NCBI GenBank assembly: GCA_009760855.2
Contig: WPIO01000035.1
Span: 1,210,501-1,274,500, forward strand
Source of the DNA: Cristatella mucedo
Lineage: Eukaryota; Bryozoa; Phylactolaemata; Cristatellidae
Direction of reading: 5' to 3'
Length of the DNA: 64,000 nucleotides
Part shown: piece after piece, positions 1 to 11,557 of the stretch
Numbering within the stretch: the first letter of the stretch is position 1
Layout: every line of letters begins with the position of its first letter
Notes under the pieces: model-generated
Database searches by the model: none
What the model was told of the DNA's origin: nothing
Seen by the model: the letters and a program-made list of their open reading frames with translations, nothing else
Position numbers and translations under genes: made by a program

Positions 1-1160
1 AGATTTTTAAGATGAGATACCCGGTCTGTACCTACTATAAAGATTTCGTCTTGATAACACATACAATCCTTTAATGGCGACCGCAGCTGGTTCATTGCTC
101 TCTGGTAGATTGCTGGAGCTGAGGCAACACCGAATGGGAGACGGTTGTAGGCAATGAGTCCTTTATGTGAGGTATAGTAACGCATTGCAGAAATGCATCG
201 CCTAGCTGTATCTGAGCAAAGGCTCTTGACAGGTCACGTTTGGTGAACAATATACCACCGTTCATTTGTATATGACGATCTTCTGCAGATGACGTTGCGT
301 ACTTGTCAACATTAAGAGATGGATTTAACGTAACCTTATAATCACCACACAAATGGACACTGTCGTCAGGTTCAATGACTGGTGCAACCACCTTCACAAG
401 TTCTTTCTCATATTTTCTCTTATAGCGAATGGCACTGTCCTATGATTTTGATGCATATGTACAGTTCCTGGCTTAAGCCAGCGAACTTACTCAGGAAAAT
501 ATTTGAAGAGATCGGAGTATTTTGATAGTAGCATCGACACGTCGTCCTTGATGGACACCTGGTAAGATGCGATGCACTGATATAGAAGAAGTCGAAGTTA
601 AATGGTGCAATTCATTCTCGACCTAGCAGTGGAATATCTAATTCGAAAACTAAGAAAAGAAGCAACCGCGTTGCGATCGATCCGTGGCGTACGGTAGACC
701 ATATAACTTTCACTGGCTGCACAGTTTGAAGACTTCGACATGGGCGTAGTACTGCTGGCGTTTTCTTAAGAGACGGATGTGAGCGTAATTCTTTTCAAAA
801 ACGTCTGATTGACCTGTTGATACGCTCGACAATGTATCGAACTCGATGGGCATGTCGTGTCCCTCAATGTCTTCTTTAATAAAGTAGGCTGGCGGCACTA
901 GGCCATTGATGGTACGGATTCTTTTCCCTTCATCTTCAATGCGAGATAGTCACGGTATCAGAAGAAGTCGGTGTCAAGCTCCTGTTCGGCCTTCGACGCT
1001 GCCCTCCCGCCGCCGGTGCTCCACTGAGCGTGCATCTGCCTTTAGCGCCCTACCCAAGAGCGATGAAATGCCCGCCGACTTTCCTTTCATTCGACTGACG
1101 TTCTGAAGATGGCCGACTTTCGAACAAATAAAGCAAGCGCTTTTTAAGTGTCGACGGTCC
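1..1160 (-). mobile_element. Ty3/gypsy gag-pol remnant (zinc knuckle, protease, reverse transcriptase)
   Basis: Read on the minus strand, this is a decayed LTR-retrotransposon polyprotein in normal gag-to-pol order. Around 1105-1150 there is a zinc-knuckle-like stretch (CFICSKVGH) whose last cysteine is replaced. Around 780-880 there is an aspartic protease fragment in which the DTG active site reads DTL. Between 400 and 1 lies the reverse transcriptase, with VHLCGDYKVTLNP and FTKRDLSRAF. After a frameshift near 190 comes LPFGVASAPAIYQ, then YQDE where YLDD/YVDD is expected. The lesions in the protease and in the catalytic YxDD box, plus several frameshifts, make it inactive. The element continues beyond the window edge. 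No LTR was seen. Confidence 0.85.
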
Positions 1161-1353
1161 TGCCTCTGGAGATCCCGAGCCCAGCAAGAAGCACAGGGCT
1201 GCCTGTATTTTCTGTTTATTTAAGAAGCGAGAGCAGGCGCTTCGTTTCATGTGTAACGAATCGCCGGAGTGAGGTGTGATTTCCTGCTTTCGCTTCCGTT
1301 CGCCTACTCGCAGACAGCATCTCAAGCGAGAGTCATCCCAGAAATTACTTCCA

Positions 1354-1525
1354 TTACATCCATTCGATCGAGGTGCAAATCAAGTTAGCCGGCTTAAGAA
1401 CACAGTGAAGACGTTGGATAAGCCGAATTGCTGGGATCAAATACTGCAGGTATAGACCTAAGAACGAGGCTATTTCCGATGAAGATAGAATAGAGAAAGC
1501 GGTGGAAAAATATATTCGGCGCTCT
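1354..1525 (-). mobile_element. Second Ty3/gypsy fragment (RT-RNase H connection)
   Basis: A minus-strand stretch reads EIASFLGLYLQYLIPAIRLIQ and continues through a stretch ending in EW. This matches the SFLGLxNYYxxFIPxxxxxxxPL block that follows the reverse transcriptase palm in Ty3/gypsy polymerases. It lies upstream of the gag-like part of the neighbouring remnant and in the same orientation, so it must come from another element copy. No catalytic motif is present and it is not functional. Confidence 0.6.
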
Positions 1526-2105
1526 GAGCCGACAGCTTTGTGCAGTCTGGAACTGAACCTGCTAATTCTGGCTGTACCGCGAAAAGGAGCGAAAGAGGAA
1601 GAGAGAGCAAGAACAAGAAGGCGAACAAAGTACAAATGGCACCTTTGCTCGAGAATCAGAATTCGCAATGTGCAAAATCAGTGTATACAACTTCTACCTA
1701 ATTTTAAGTTTGCTTCTCAAGCCTCCGTTGCTGACTCCTTGTGAGACATATCTGAGCACAGACAGCCATGCGACTCGACGCCACGACAGCTCCACGCGAC
1801 AAATAGTGAGGATTCCGACTTTCCGTGGAGACTGGCGCGCAATTGCGTAGTTACCCAAAGCACGCGACAGGAAAGAAAGGCTCAACGAAATTAGGCTGCG
1901 AGCCTGGCGGGACTCGAGTGCGGAGGCGCTCATAGTATACAATCCAAAGATCGAGTTTAATGCATAGGCAGTCGTCAAGACCAGGCTGTCGAGATCGCTC
2001 TGTCCGCGAATCGGTAGTGCTAGCTAGCGTCGAGGGGCCAGTCTAAACGAAGGTGGCAAAAGCGTCCTGCAAAAAGTGCGCTCAGTTATTTCAGGATCAT
2101 TAACC

Positions 2106-2596
2106 TCAGCTTCCCGACGCGCTCTGCGTCGACCAGCGAGCCTCTTCCGATCCTCCGAGCTTCCTTCCGAGCCTACTCGGAGTCGCCTCCAAACTTCTTT
2201 CGAGCTCCCTCCGATCCTTGTGATCCTCCGATCTTCCTAGGAGGCTCCTGCGATCCTCCTCCGAGGAGGAGCCTTCGATCCGCCGAGTCTCCTGCGTTCC
2301 TGCTTCCTTCAAGCTTCTGCTGAGGCTCCTTCGAGTTTTCTTCGAGCCTTCACCGATCCTCCAAGCTTCCCCTGATCATCTGAGCTTTCTCCGATACTCG
2401 GAGCTTCCTTTGAGCCTCCTCCGATTTTGCTAGCTTCCCCTAAGCCTCTTTCAAGCCTCCTTTGAGGCTCCTGAGAGTTTCCTTCGAGCCACCTCTGAGG
2501 CTCTTGCGTGCTCCCTCGAGCTTCCTCCGATCGCTCGTCGGCGAGAGCGCTGCGTCCATTGCGACCGCATCTCTTGCCCTCGCTCGCTGCTTCCAC
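2106..2596. repeat. CT-rich degenerate minisatellite
   Basis: About 490 bases built from imperfect repeats of motifs such as CTTCCTCCGAGCCTCC. On the minus strand this is a purine-rich GGAGG/GAAGC repeat. It leaves two adjoining minus-strand open frames rich in S, E, G, R and K. The low complexity explains the open frames, so I do not call a gene. It runs straight into the GA microsatellite. Confidence 0.7.
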
Positions 2597-2599
2597 TGA

Positions 2600-2602
<3 letters not shown>

Positions 2603-2653
<51 letters not shown>

Positions 2654-2729
2654 AGAGAGAGAGATAAAGAGAGAGATAGAGAGATAGATAAAGAGAGAGA
2701 GAGAGAGATAAAGAGAGAGAGAGAGAGAG
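2603..2729. repeat. (GA)n microsatellite
   Basis: About 127 bases of near-pure GA with a few GATA and AAAG interruptions. It is a polypurine tract on the plus strand. Confidence 0.97.
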
Positions 2730-2840
2730 TGGGCAAAAATTGTAAACTGATTCCTGCGCCATTCACTCCATACCAGGCATTAACCGGTGCACCGCTAGTT
2801 CTATTTCGTAGGGGGCGGGCAGCAAGGACCTCCAACCGCT

Positions 2841-2972
2841 GGTTTGGCCCAGTTGCTAAGGTGCTCGACCCGATCAAGGTCTGGCCGAGGTCGTGGGGTC
2901 GAGCCCCGTGGCATATGAGTGAAACGCCTGAATAGAGATAAAGTTCTCCGATGCCGCTATACAAATGAATAA
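2841..2972 (+). mobile_element. tRNA-derived SINE, family 1
   Basis: The head carries an A-box-like TGGCCCAGTTGC at 2845 and a B-box-like GGGTCGAGCCCC about 45 bases later. The tail contains a CGCCTGAATAGAGATAAAGTTCTC stretch that folds like the 3' hairpin of LINE A. Four more copies occur in the window (19.2, 55.0, 61.9 and 62.1 kb). The pattern is RNA polymerase III promoter boxes plus a LINE-like tail. Confidence 0.8.
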
Positions 2973-3379
2973 CAAAAATCAGGGCAAGTGTCAATGAGCT
3001 GGCTCGGGTAGACTTTCTATTGTGTCCAGTAGCAGGACTCGTGCGTCCGACTTCGAAGACGATGGATCGGGTCGCACGTCAGCGGTGACATGGAGATGAT
3101 GGGTGCTCTCACATGTAGGTAGCTAGGCGTATGAAATGTGACCTGCTGGTAGGCTTGATACGTGAAGCGCGAGATTTGAACGTTTTGTCCAAGCCGATGG
3201 GTCCGTGAGACCACACGTGTCGTGCGTCAGCAGCAGCTCTCTGGGCGCTCCTCCGATAACTCGCTCCCAGCGCTCTGTGGCGGTTTCTGCGTGATTGTCC
3301 TTTGGCTACGAATGCTTCGCTTATAGACGTGCTAGTCCTTGCCGACGAGTGACGGACAGACAACGGCGAGGCCCCTGAG

Positions 3380-3720
3380 TCTTGCAGCGTGGCTAACGAC
3401 TGGCAAGTGCAGCACCAACGCACAAAGGTATGCCGCTGGTAGCGAAATACGGCAGCAGCGAAGAGCACTCGCTAGCTTAAGATAGCAAGTCCATAGCCGT
3501 GGTCTAGACAAGTGTATTGCACAACGACGGTGGGTTGCAGGCGTCCAGCAGCGGCTGCGGCGTTCGGCGCCCTCGAGCACCGCCACGCTGCCGCCGCCGA
3601 CCAGACCAGCGCAAAGTGCCTCAGGGGGGCCGGCCCAACTGCTGCCTGGCGCGAATGCTAGAGCTCTGCAGACTGCCTAATGCAAGATTTGTCCTGTTTG
3701 TAATTCAGGAGTCACGAATA
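3380..3720 (+). repeat. Dispersed repeat R1, copy 1
   Basis: This stretch is similar to 35215-35440 on the same strand. Shared blocks in the same order include GCAGCACCAA/GCAGCATCAA, AGGTATGCCG, GAAGAGC.CTCG, AACAAGTCCATA-like sequence and GGGTTG.AGGC. No coding potential or known family was recognised. The GC-rich flanks at 3.5-4.2 kb hold only weak open frames. Confidence 0.5.
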
Positions 3721-4277
3721 GCATTTCGGCGGCCATAATCTGGCTGATCTAGCACGACACCGTTTCCCGTGCTGGCGCAGGAGGAGCTTCGCGTGAGCCG
3801 CCGCCGCCACCGCTGCGTGTGCACAGCAACCGCAGCAGCAACCAGCTCAACCGCGAGGTTTCGCACCAAGTGGCAAGCACCACGCCTACTCCGGCCGACC
3901 CGTGTATTCAAAGCTCCAGGGAGGAAACAGGCAACTTCTCAGCAAACTAGCGCCTGCAGCTGCGGCGGCCGCTGCAACGACCGCTACTATCGACCTTAGC
4001 AGCTATTAACGAGCTTCGCTACGGCGACCGCCTCAAAATTAGCGCCTAATGCAGCCAGCTTACAACGACCGGCCAGCGACCCGCGGCCGAGATCTGCTCT
4101 TCATTAGTGCCACGCATTGCTACCGCGGAGCCGAAATGAAGTCCGTTGGGCGAAGCCGCCGCTGCCCTCCGCGAGATAGCACGCCTGGTGGACGGACTTG
4201 TGTAGCGCGATGCCCTTTGGGCTGGGCAGTGGCATTCCGATTTCGGACTTAAAAGCGCTGTGATGTGGCGTTGGAGT

Positions 4278-4440
4278 GCGCTTTCACCAAGTTAGCCTTA
4301 TAAGCCAGCGCTCACTGGTGTTGCCTTGGCACGGCAATGATCAGTTCGCTGAAAATACGCTCGTCATCTGGCGAATCCAGCTCTCACGTGCCTACTCATT
4401 TACTTTCGCCATCGATAAGCAGATGGCCAACCGGTCGCTC
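4278..4440 (+). repeat. Dispersed repeat R2, copy 1
   Basis: About 160 bases are shared with 7328-7482 in the same orientation. The pair shares CACCAAGTTAGCCTTAT, CTGAAAATACGCTCGTCATC and GACAAGCAGATGGC-like sequence. The family is not identified. Copy 1 runs into a CT microsatellite. Confidence 0.65.
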
Positions 4441-4450
4441 ACTCTATCTC

Positions 4451-4454
<4 letters not shown>

Positions 4455-4504
<50 letters not shown>
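4455..4504. repeat. (CT)n microsatellite
   Basis: About 50 bases of pure CT, next to the end of repeat R2. Confidence 0.97.
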
Positions 4505-4507
<3 letters not shown>

Positions 4508-6500
4508 CCTTCACCGGATAATCTTGTGAAGCTCGCATCACCCACCACAAGAAGCCGTTAAATGCAAGATGACCGTGGCTACGGAGGCGCCCTCCAGCGA
4601 CCGAGTGACGTTGCGGCCGATCGCCGCGGAAGCGCAGCCAAGGGCGCCGCCCCCTGCCCACCCACCCCCCCCAAAAGCTACTCACTCGCTTCCGAGAGCG
4701 TTCTCGGCTGACACTCTCCGACTCGAGTGGCGGCCCTCGCAGATCGCTCCCGCGTGCTGGCCCCGCGTGCGGGCGACGCTCAATCGACGAGAGAGCGTTC
4801 GCTGCCGCTGCTTCGTGGCTGCGACTGCTCTAAGGATAATTGCCCCCGAGATGTGCACTTATCCGTATTAGGTAAGCGGGAAATAGCTCCAGGGAATCGG
4901 TAGGACCCTGTAACCCGATTTAGTGCGGTCTGGTCAGCGGCAGCTGCAGCAGTAGCAGTGGGAAGACTGACTCCGGCGGCGCCAGCGCAAGGCTCTGCCG
5001 AGCCGTCGAATATATTAGCGGATTGCGTCTTCTCCAAGCGGCAGCTCAGATTGCCAAGCTGCACGATCAATTCCGTGCGACTTACTTTCGCCTGACTCTC
5101 TCTTGGTCGTTGCGGCGAATCGTGTCGCGCGGATCTTCGTCAGCGCGATATTAACCCTCCCCGACAGCAGCGGCGGCCGCACCGAGCCGTTCTCCCTTTC
5201 CGCTCGCGATCGATCTTCGATCGGGCTTCGATTCTCTCGCGCGTGCCGACACGCCGTCCGGCATCGCAAAATTTCAGGAGAGCTGTACGGAAAAGACAGC
5301 AACGACAAACGAGCGAGCTGTGCTGTGCTGACTGCAAGAAACGGCAGCCAGCTCTGTCCGTCCCTGTAATCGGGAGCTAAGATTTGAACGCGAGTCTAGC
5401 GCGCCAGCGTTTCCGGCTCGTCACTCCCCCTCCTGTAGCTGGCCAACGACAAAAGATTAGTCGGACGCCATGGCAGGCCGCAAGGATGCCGAGGGCTAGC
5501 TGTCCGTCCGCAAAGGCAGCACTTGATCCAGCGGATGGCGGCGACAGCTACCTCGACGAGCGCTAGCCAGCCGCACTCTCCCCCGACACGTTTATGTGCA
5601 TCGACGCGGCGACACAGCTTCCAGATGTCACCTGCGAGCAGTACACTGCGTCGTCTCGCTAAAAGAGCCCAATTTCTTGAAATGGTTTCGCCTACTCGCG
5701 ACATCAACTCGCTCGCAGGAAGCGCAGTGTGGTAGTATTTATGGTTGTTATATAGATGTATATATGTTTTTAAATATGTATATAGTAGGCTGTGAATCGT
5801 AGTTGATAAGACGCTATCGCGCGATGAGTATACTACCACTCTGCTACGTACTATTCTGATATATGTATTTATTTATTTATTTCGTGCTGAAGTTAAATCA
5901 CACGCCTTAATAGCTTGAATCCATAATAACTTAAGCTTCCTGCCTTTTATTTGATTGCGACTTGATCTCTCCAGGTTCAGATTGAAATGCACAATATCAC
6001 TCATCGCAGCATCAGCACTAGCTTACGTGCTCGAGCTTCCTTTCAAGACCTCTTCGTTGCTATCGAGCGGTCATCGTTCACTGCGACGCATCGGCTGTGC
6101 ACAGGTAGCAGCTTCAGCCTCTAAGTGCACATCTCATAGCGTAGCTTTCTCCATCCGCTCAGGCCATTCTAGCTTCCAGCAATATGGGGTTCTCATACTA
6201 GATGATCAGTCGCTGTGGGTCATGTTGCCATCCCGTCCAGCACGGCAGCCATCTGCAAATATTTAACGTACAGCTTGCGAAAAGAAAGTCTTCTGCAGAT
6301 GCTTTTGCGGTCTTGTGGCGCTGCCACGGGATTCTGTTTTTGTGGGTTTATGGTTTATTGAGGTTTATGGTTTGATCAGTTTATTTTTAATGGAGGAAGA
6401 GTCATGACCTGCAGAGAAGGAGCCACAGGAACGCGGGGCGCAGGAGAGAACGGTCACGAGCCGTCGAGCTGCGAGCCCATCTATACAAATGTTCGTGAAC
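4505..6500. other. No supported gene
   Basis: GC-rich single-copy-looking DNA with many short open frames on both strands. None has a recognisable domain or convincing splice sites. The last ~700 bases are AT-richer. I see no feature that I can support here. Confidence 0.4.
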
Positions 6501-6504
6501 ATAG

Positions 6505-6870
6505 GGTGACGTAATGTAATGTTTCTCCGTCTCTAACTCCACAAAGTCATAAAGACCATGTGGGTGTCACGCAGGAGAGTTTTGTATAGCTCACTCACAG
6601 CCTAAGCGGCTTTCGGTACGCATTCGGCAGCCAACAGACTTCGTCTCACGCAACAAAGACAAAGTAGGAAGCATAGGGAAGCAGTTGAGGTAGTGAGTAG
6701 CATGAAAGTAGCGGCTCAGGACTGCTGAAAAGGATGAGCCATAGTCGGAAGCAGGAGATTAGTTGTCATTGCGTAAGAATTGTGGAAGCGAGTTCCACAG
6801 TCTAGGACCTGCAGAGCTAGAGCTTCAGAGTTTCCTTGCCGTTGGGTGCTTGCTGTTGGAGTGTCAAACT
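6505..6870 (-). mobile_element. LINE B 3' end, fragment
   Basis: The reverse complement matches the LINE piece at 52.3-52.7 kb: SAGPRLWNSLPQFLRN-like sequence, then a shared 3' UTR, ending in a short ATTACATTAC tail near 6507. It belongs to a LINE distinct from LINE A. It is strongly 5' truncated and has no open frame left. Confidence 0.75.
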
Positions 6871-7327
6871 AAAGCTTCATTATCGAAAAATAATGTACAC
6901 GCGGGTGCAATCTTTGTAGCTCTCTTTCAGACTGCACTGCCTGCTTGTGCACTCGATTGATTTTGTGCGAAAGGCACGCGATACCGACAAGTAGCCAGGC
7001 TCAATATTGGACACATGCTGACAGCGAGCAAATTGGCCACACTCTTTTGTGGATGTGGACCTAAGAGCCGGTTTGTTCGCGAAGCACGTTTCATTTGCCT
7101 TCGGCTGAATAACCTGACCAGCTTCTAGAGAACCGTCGGCCGTATTCAGTCACCTCGACAACACTTTACTCTCACGCTATAATATTAGTAAAGCAAGGTA
7201 TTTATACAGCGTCCCGCGAGATGTTAATGTCTCTTAGCACTTAACATAGGCTGGAGGTGTAGAAATCGGCCGATTATCCGATGCGGAAGGCGCACGTTTC
7301 CACAGGTTAAGTTGCGCGCTGCCTGAC

Positions 7328-7482
7328 GCATCTTCATTCACCAAGTTAGCCTTATTAGCTGGCAATGAATTTGCATCGGCACGGCAGTGCTTAGTGCACT
7401 GAAAATACGCTCGTCATCTGGCGCATTTAGCTCTCACGCATCTACTTATTTCCCTGTGTCGTTGACAAGCAGATGGCAAACC
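7328..7482 (+). repeat. Dispersed repeat R2, copy 2
   Basis: Second copy of the ~160-base repeat found at 4278-4440, diverged by substitutions and small indels. It is followed by about 700 bases with no recognisable feature. Confidence 0.65.
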
Positions 7483-8249
7483 AGTCTTATGATTCGAGGT
7501 TATTATAAAAAATTCAGGATCAGTGATCAATATATCAATGCTCAAGGACTCGAATATAATGGCGCTGCTATCGCTTTGTATGTAAAGACCGGTAAGATTA
7601 CGCGTACTTTCAAAATTGCAAGATCGTCTTCTACCACGAAAGAGCTCTTTACAGGTTGCCTTACATTACATGGTTCCTAGCAGCTGCACTTGAACTATTC
7701 TCCTACGTATGCCTCCCCAAAAGGGTTTAAATCTCAGACGTAATTAAATTTGGTGAAATTGGAAGAAAAATAGAATACTTCGTGCAGCATTTTCTCAGGA
7801 AAGGCAAAGCAACGCTCACGCACAAACAAGTAGTTAATAACTGTCTCTGGTCGAGTACAAGGCCACTGTGAGCATGACAAAAAACTCACCACTGCCAAGA
7901 TAATTCCAGCAAAGAACAGTCCTAAACAGATAATTAAATAATGTCTCAGTTTTCGACGATACTGGCAGTGACTCTAGGCTACATTCCTGGTAGCTCTGCA
8001 CCTACGGCAAGCTCGCTGCGAATTCCAGCAGACCGTGTGACGTCATAGGCAGCATTACTGTCACTTTGTAATCGAACAAGCCCTCGCACGATGCTACTCT
8101 CCAACAACTTTTGACAGCTCCTGCTCGTGGTACGTTTTTAGTTTCGAAATGCTCCATTCGCATCGAAAAAACTGTGTTCAAGAATGCATGATATTAACAA
8201 TGCTCTAACGGTGCTGGCAATGTCCATTTCCGTGTTGCTAACCTAACAG

Positions 8250-8912
8250 TTCACCTACCGGCATGTGCAATCAGGCGATTACAGCCGGTGCAAAACTCCG
8301 CAACTAGGCTTGGCTGTCGTGAACGTCGCAGTTGCCACATTACACCACTTCTCGCCGACCTGCACTGGTTACCAGTCAAGCAACGGATCGACTTCAAGGC
8401 CTTGTCGCTCACTTTTAGGTCCCTTCATTCTATGGCTCCAGCCTATCTCTCCGACATACTCCCCCATCAGGCCAAACATCGTACCACCCGCTTTTCTGAA
8501 TCCAACAGTCTAGAAATACCTCGTACAAACCTTAAATCCTTTGGAGACCGTGCATTTAGTTCGTATGCTCCCAAAGCCTGGAACTCCCTTTAGCTTGCGT
8601 CAAAACATCCCCTGACTTGACCGCATTTAAAAAGAACTTAAATAGACATCTATTTAGGACGGCATTTAGCGGGTCCCTGTGATTCGTCCCCTATGTGCTT
8701 ATGCTTGCTGACATTACGCTTGCTGCCACTAACCACACTTGCATGCTGACCCTGTGCATGTCACCCCTAACCATGTTATTCATGTTTATCAAGTATGATA
8801 TTACTCACATTCAATCTTGCTTCCCTTTGCAGCAGATGTAAAGCGCCTAGAAAGAGATTGAGTTCTCTGAGGGCGTTTTATCAAGTGCATTATTGTTATT
8901 ACTATTATTTCA
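8250..8912 (+). mobile_element. LINE A (L2/CR1-type), 3' truncated-copy remnant
   Basis: This encodes the C-terminal region of a non-LTR reverse transcriptase polyprotein, with HITPLLADLHWLPVKQRID then FGDRAFSSYAPKAWNSL, after a frameshift near 8330. The 3' UTR follows and ends in the LINE A hairpin TGTAAAGCGCCTAGAAAGAG...GGGCGTTTTATC and an ATT-rich tail. The part encoding the catalytic palm is absent, so this is a dead 5'-truncated insertion. It is about 90% similar by eye to the 14-15 kb copy. Confidence 0.9.
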
Positions 8913-9399
8913 CGTCTCAAGTTTTTCTCGTGTTTCAAATTAGTTATTATAGCTTCAAGACAAAAGCTCTTATTGGCGCGTTCTCCGAATAACATGTACC
9001 CACCTCTCAAAGTATAAAACAGTTTTTTTAAGTCATCTGAAAAATAAAAACCCGCTTCTTGGCTTCTTGTCATCTTGCCATGCTAAATTGAAAGCATATG
9101 GCGATTGGACCTTCAGTTGATACGCTCCGAAAGTCTTGAACTCACTCTTGGCTTTGGTCACTACCTACATTGAGTTTGTATTCCTTGAGTCTCAGATGAA
9201 CAAGCAGCAAGTTTGCTAAGCTGACCGAGCGTCCAAGTGAACTTCTCTTATTGTTCTGCGTAATTGGCGCGCTTACCACTGGATTATTCAGAGCACTTTA
9301 ATAATCAGGAGTCTACTCACCGCTAACATGTTACTGTCACTTGCACTTGGATGGCATAACTTTTCGCAAATCGGATCACGATAAAGACAACTTGATATC

Positions 9400-10060
9400 T
9401 ATGGTAAAATTAAGTGTTACATAAAAATTGGAAAACCTAACCCTCAAAATGACTTCAACCAGCATATCTCCAGTGGCATCTGCATACAACTTGTGTATCC
9501 TGTTACTAAGCGACCTTTCATAAGACGATCAATTCAGCTATAAAATCAAGTCTGCCTACTATCAGCTAAATGGCATTTCAAAAATTTGAGGCAACTTAAA
9601 GACAAGTAGCGAATCCAAGCTGGTTCATATATTTCTGACATCCCGTCTTGACTTCTACAACTCACTACTTTCAGTTCTTTCACTTCTAGCACTGCTCAAT
9701 AAGGCGATTACAGCCTGCGGAAACTCGTGGCTCGTCTAGCGTGTGTTCAACTGTGTAGCTACTACATAACGTCACTTCTGTCTGAGCTTTAAGGCTCGCT
9801 ATTAACAAGTGTCGGATCGATTTCAGGGTCTTCTCTCTTGCTTAAAGGTGGCATGCGCAAGCCTACCTGTCCGACATCCTTGCTCCGCACGTGGGCTCTC
9901 GCACCACCCCTCCTTACTATCTAGCCATCTCGGGTCGTCTCGCACTAAGGAAAATGTTGCTCGGGCCCTCGGCTTGTTTGTACCGCAAGTTGGGCACTCG
10001 CTTACAGCCACCCCCATTACCTGAATCATTTAAGTCTCAACTATAGACAAGTCTGTTCGG
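9400..10060 (+). mobile_element. LINE A, heavily decayed copy
   Basis: Aligned against the 14-kb copy, the same order of blocks is visible. GACTTCAACCAGCATATCTCC is followed by ACATCCCGTCTTGACTTCT, CAATAAGGCGATTACAGCC, ATCGATTTCAGGGTCTTCTC and CTACCTGTCCGACATCCTTG. Many substitutions and indels remove any reading frame. It is an older insertion than the 8.3-kb and 14-kb copies. Confidence 0.75.
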
Positions 10061-10214
10061 GTCGATATTCAATTCATTTAAACAAAATGCTTGTTGCTTT
10101 CCTGTGTGCATTGCGTTCTGACCTGTGCATGATTCAATGCATACTAATAGCCAGAGGTCCTTCTAACCGGAGGCCTCAAGTGCCGCTTTGCCTGCCTAAG
10201 CCTGCACGCCTGAA

Positions 10215-10570
10215 TCTTAGCCTAGCGTTAATGTGCTTGCTCTTCACAACCCAGGTCATTTGTTCGAGTCCTGCAGTGGATAATATTTTATTGCTGAATG
10301 CAAGCAGTGGTTATGGCCATGAAGGCTCTTCTGCTGATATTGAATACATTAAAAAAGGCTGTTAAATCAGCTAACCTATTCCAAGCACGATACTTGCTTG
10401 CTTTTGAAGATTAGGCTAAACATGATGCAGTGCATGTCATTAGCACTTGGTTATTACTTATCTGGCATCGTAATAATCTAGTATGGAGTACCGAAACGCT
10501 TGGGTAGAGATTTAGATCTCTTAGGGCACTATTTTAATGAATTAATGTAATAATTACTATTATTAATCTC
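10215..10570 (+). mobile_element. tRNA-derived SINE, family 2
   Basis: A tRNA-like head has a B box (TGTTCGAGTCC, near 10261). A central segment follows with ATGGCCATGAAGGCTCTTCTG and GGCTGTTAAATCAGCTAA, then a LINE-A-like tail hairpin (AAACGCTTGGGTAGAG...TCTTAGGGCACT) and ATT-rich sequence. The same central segment occurs in every unit of the 40.6-50.5 kb tandem array and in a remnant at 17.3 kb. Confidence 0.75.
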
Positions 10571-10952
10571 GTGAGACTGGAGCCTCGGTTGACAGTGGCT
10601 GATGGGTAACTTAGGTATCTCAATGTCCGTATTTAAAATTCTTGCCTATTTCTAAGTACTCTGCCAGCCATCATTTGAGGGTGCCTGTGGCTGAAAATCC
10701 GGCAGTTATGACAGTCTACACCAAAGATTTTAGGATTTAAGGACTCGCTATAGATAGAGAGGTATTGCAAATTGTGCTGTTGCTATCGTCGCACGTGGTG
10801 CAAATTGCTGCAACAACACTACAGCAGTGCTGCCACTCAAACACCACGAAGGTGGCGGCGTGCATTTGTGATCCGTTCATTGTGTATCAACAACTGCTAA
10901 AGATCACGCTATAATCACACATCGGACTCTTTCAACTTTCTTACAGCTTGTA

Positions 10953-11090
10953 TTGCCACTATGGCTCATCCTTTTCAGCGGTCCTGAGCTGCTACTTCCA
11001 TGCTACTCATTACATCAACTGCTCTCTTGACTCAGCTATTCTTCTCACTTTCTTTGTTGCATGAGATAAAGTCTCTTGGCTACTACTCTC
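10953..11090 (+). mobile_element. LINE B internal fragment
   Basis: About 135 bases match the LINE at 52.51-52.64 kb: CTATGGCTCATCCTTTTCAG, GTCCTGAGC.GCTACTTCCATGC and ACTTTCTTTGTTG. There is no coding frame and both ends are truncated. Confidence 0.7.
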
Positions 11091-11557
11091 TTCAGCCTCG
11101 GCACGCTCAATCTGGGTTCCTATATCACTGCGATCTTTTGACACGCGGTACCTGCCTACTTTCAGCTAGGTAACATTGAAAGATCTCAATAAAAAACTGT
11201 TTTCATTTTTTATTTCATGTTGTCACCAGCTTTGAGATACCACACATTCCAAAGAAGCCAGAATGCTACAGCTGATCTCCTGTGAACAGTTTTTCAAACC
11301 AATAAACTTTGCCCATTGCAGGAGACACCTGTTTGATTGAGGTCAAAATTAAAGACACTGCAGCGACCAGCGAGAGCTCGAACGAAAAAGATCAAACTAG
11401 ACGAGAAATCTATCGTAGCTTGATCCTCGGCAAAAAGAGTGTAAGCTTGGTAAATTGATAAATGTAAGCTTGGTAAATTCGCCACCTGCTCATGACACTT
11501 TCGAGGCGCTGGCCGTAAGGACTTGATCGTAAATTCCCTGACTCTCTGCAACATCCA

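Noticed and set aside
2309-2596. 95-residue minus-strand frame rich in E, G, S and R
   Set aside because: Low-complexity repeat translation; adjoining frames are equally open. No start context or conserved motif.
2440-2994. 184-residue minus-strand frame with a long L-S repeat
   Set aside because: It is a translation of the GA microsatellite plus a SINE.
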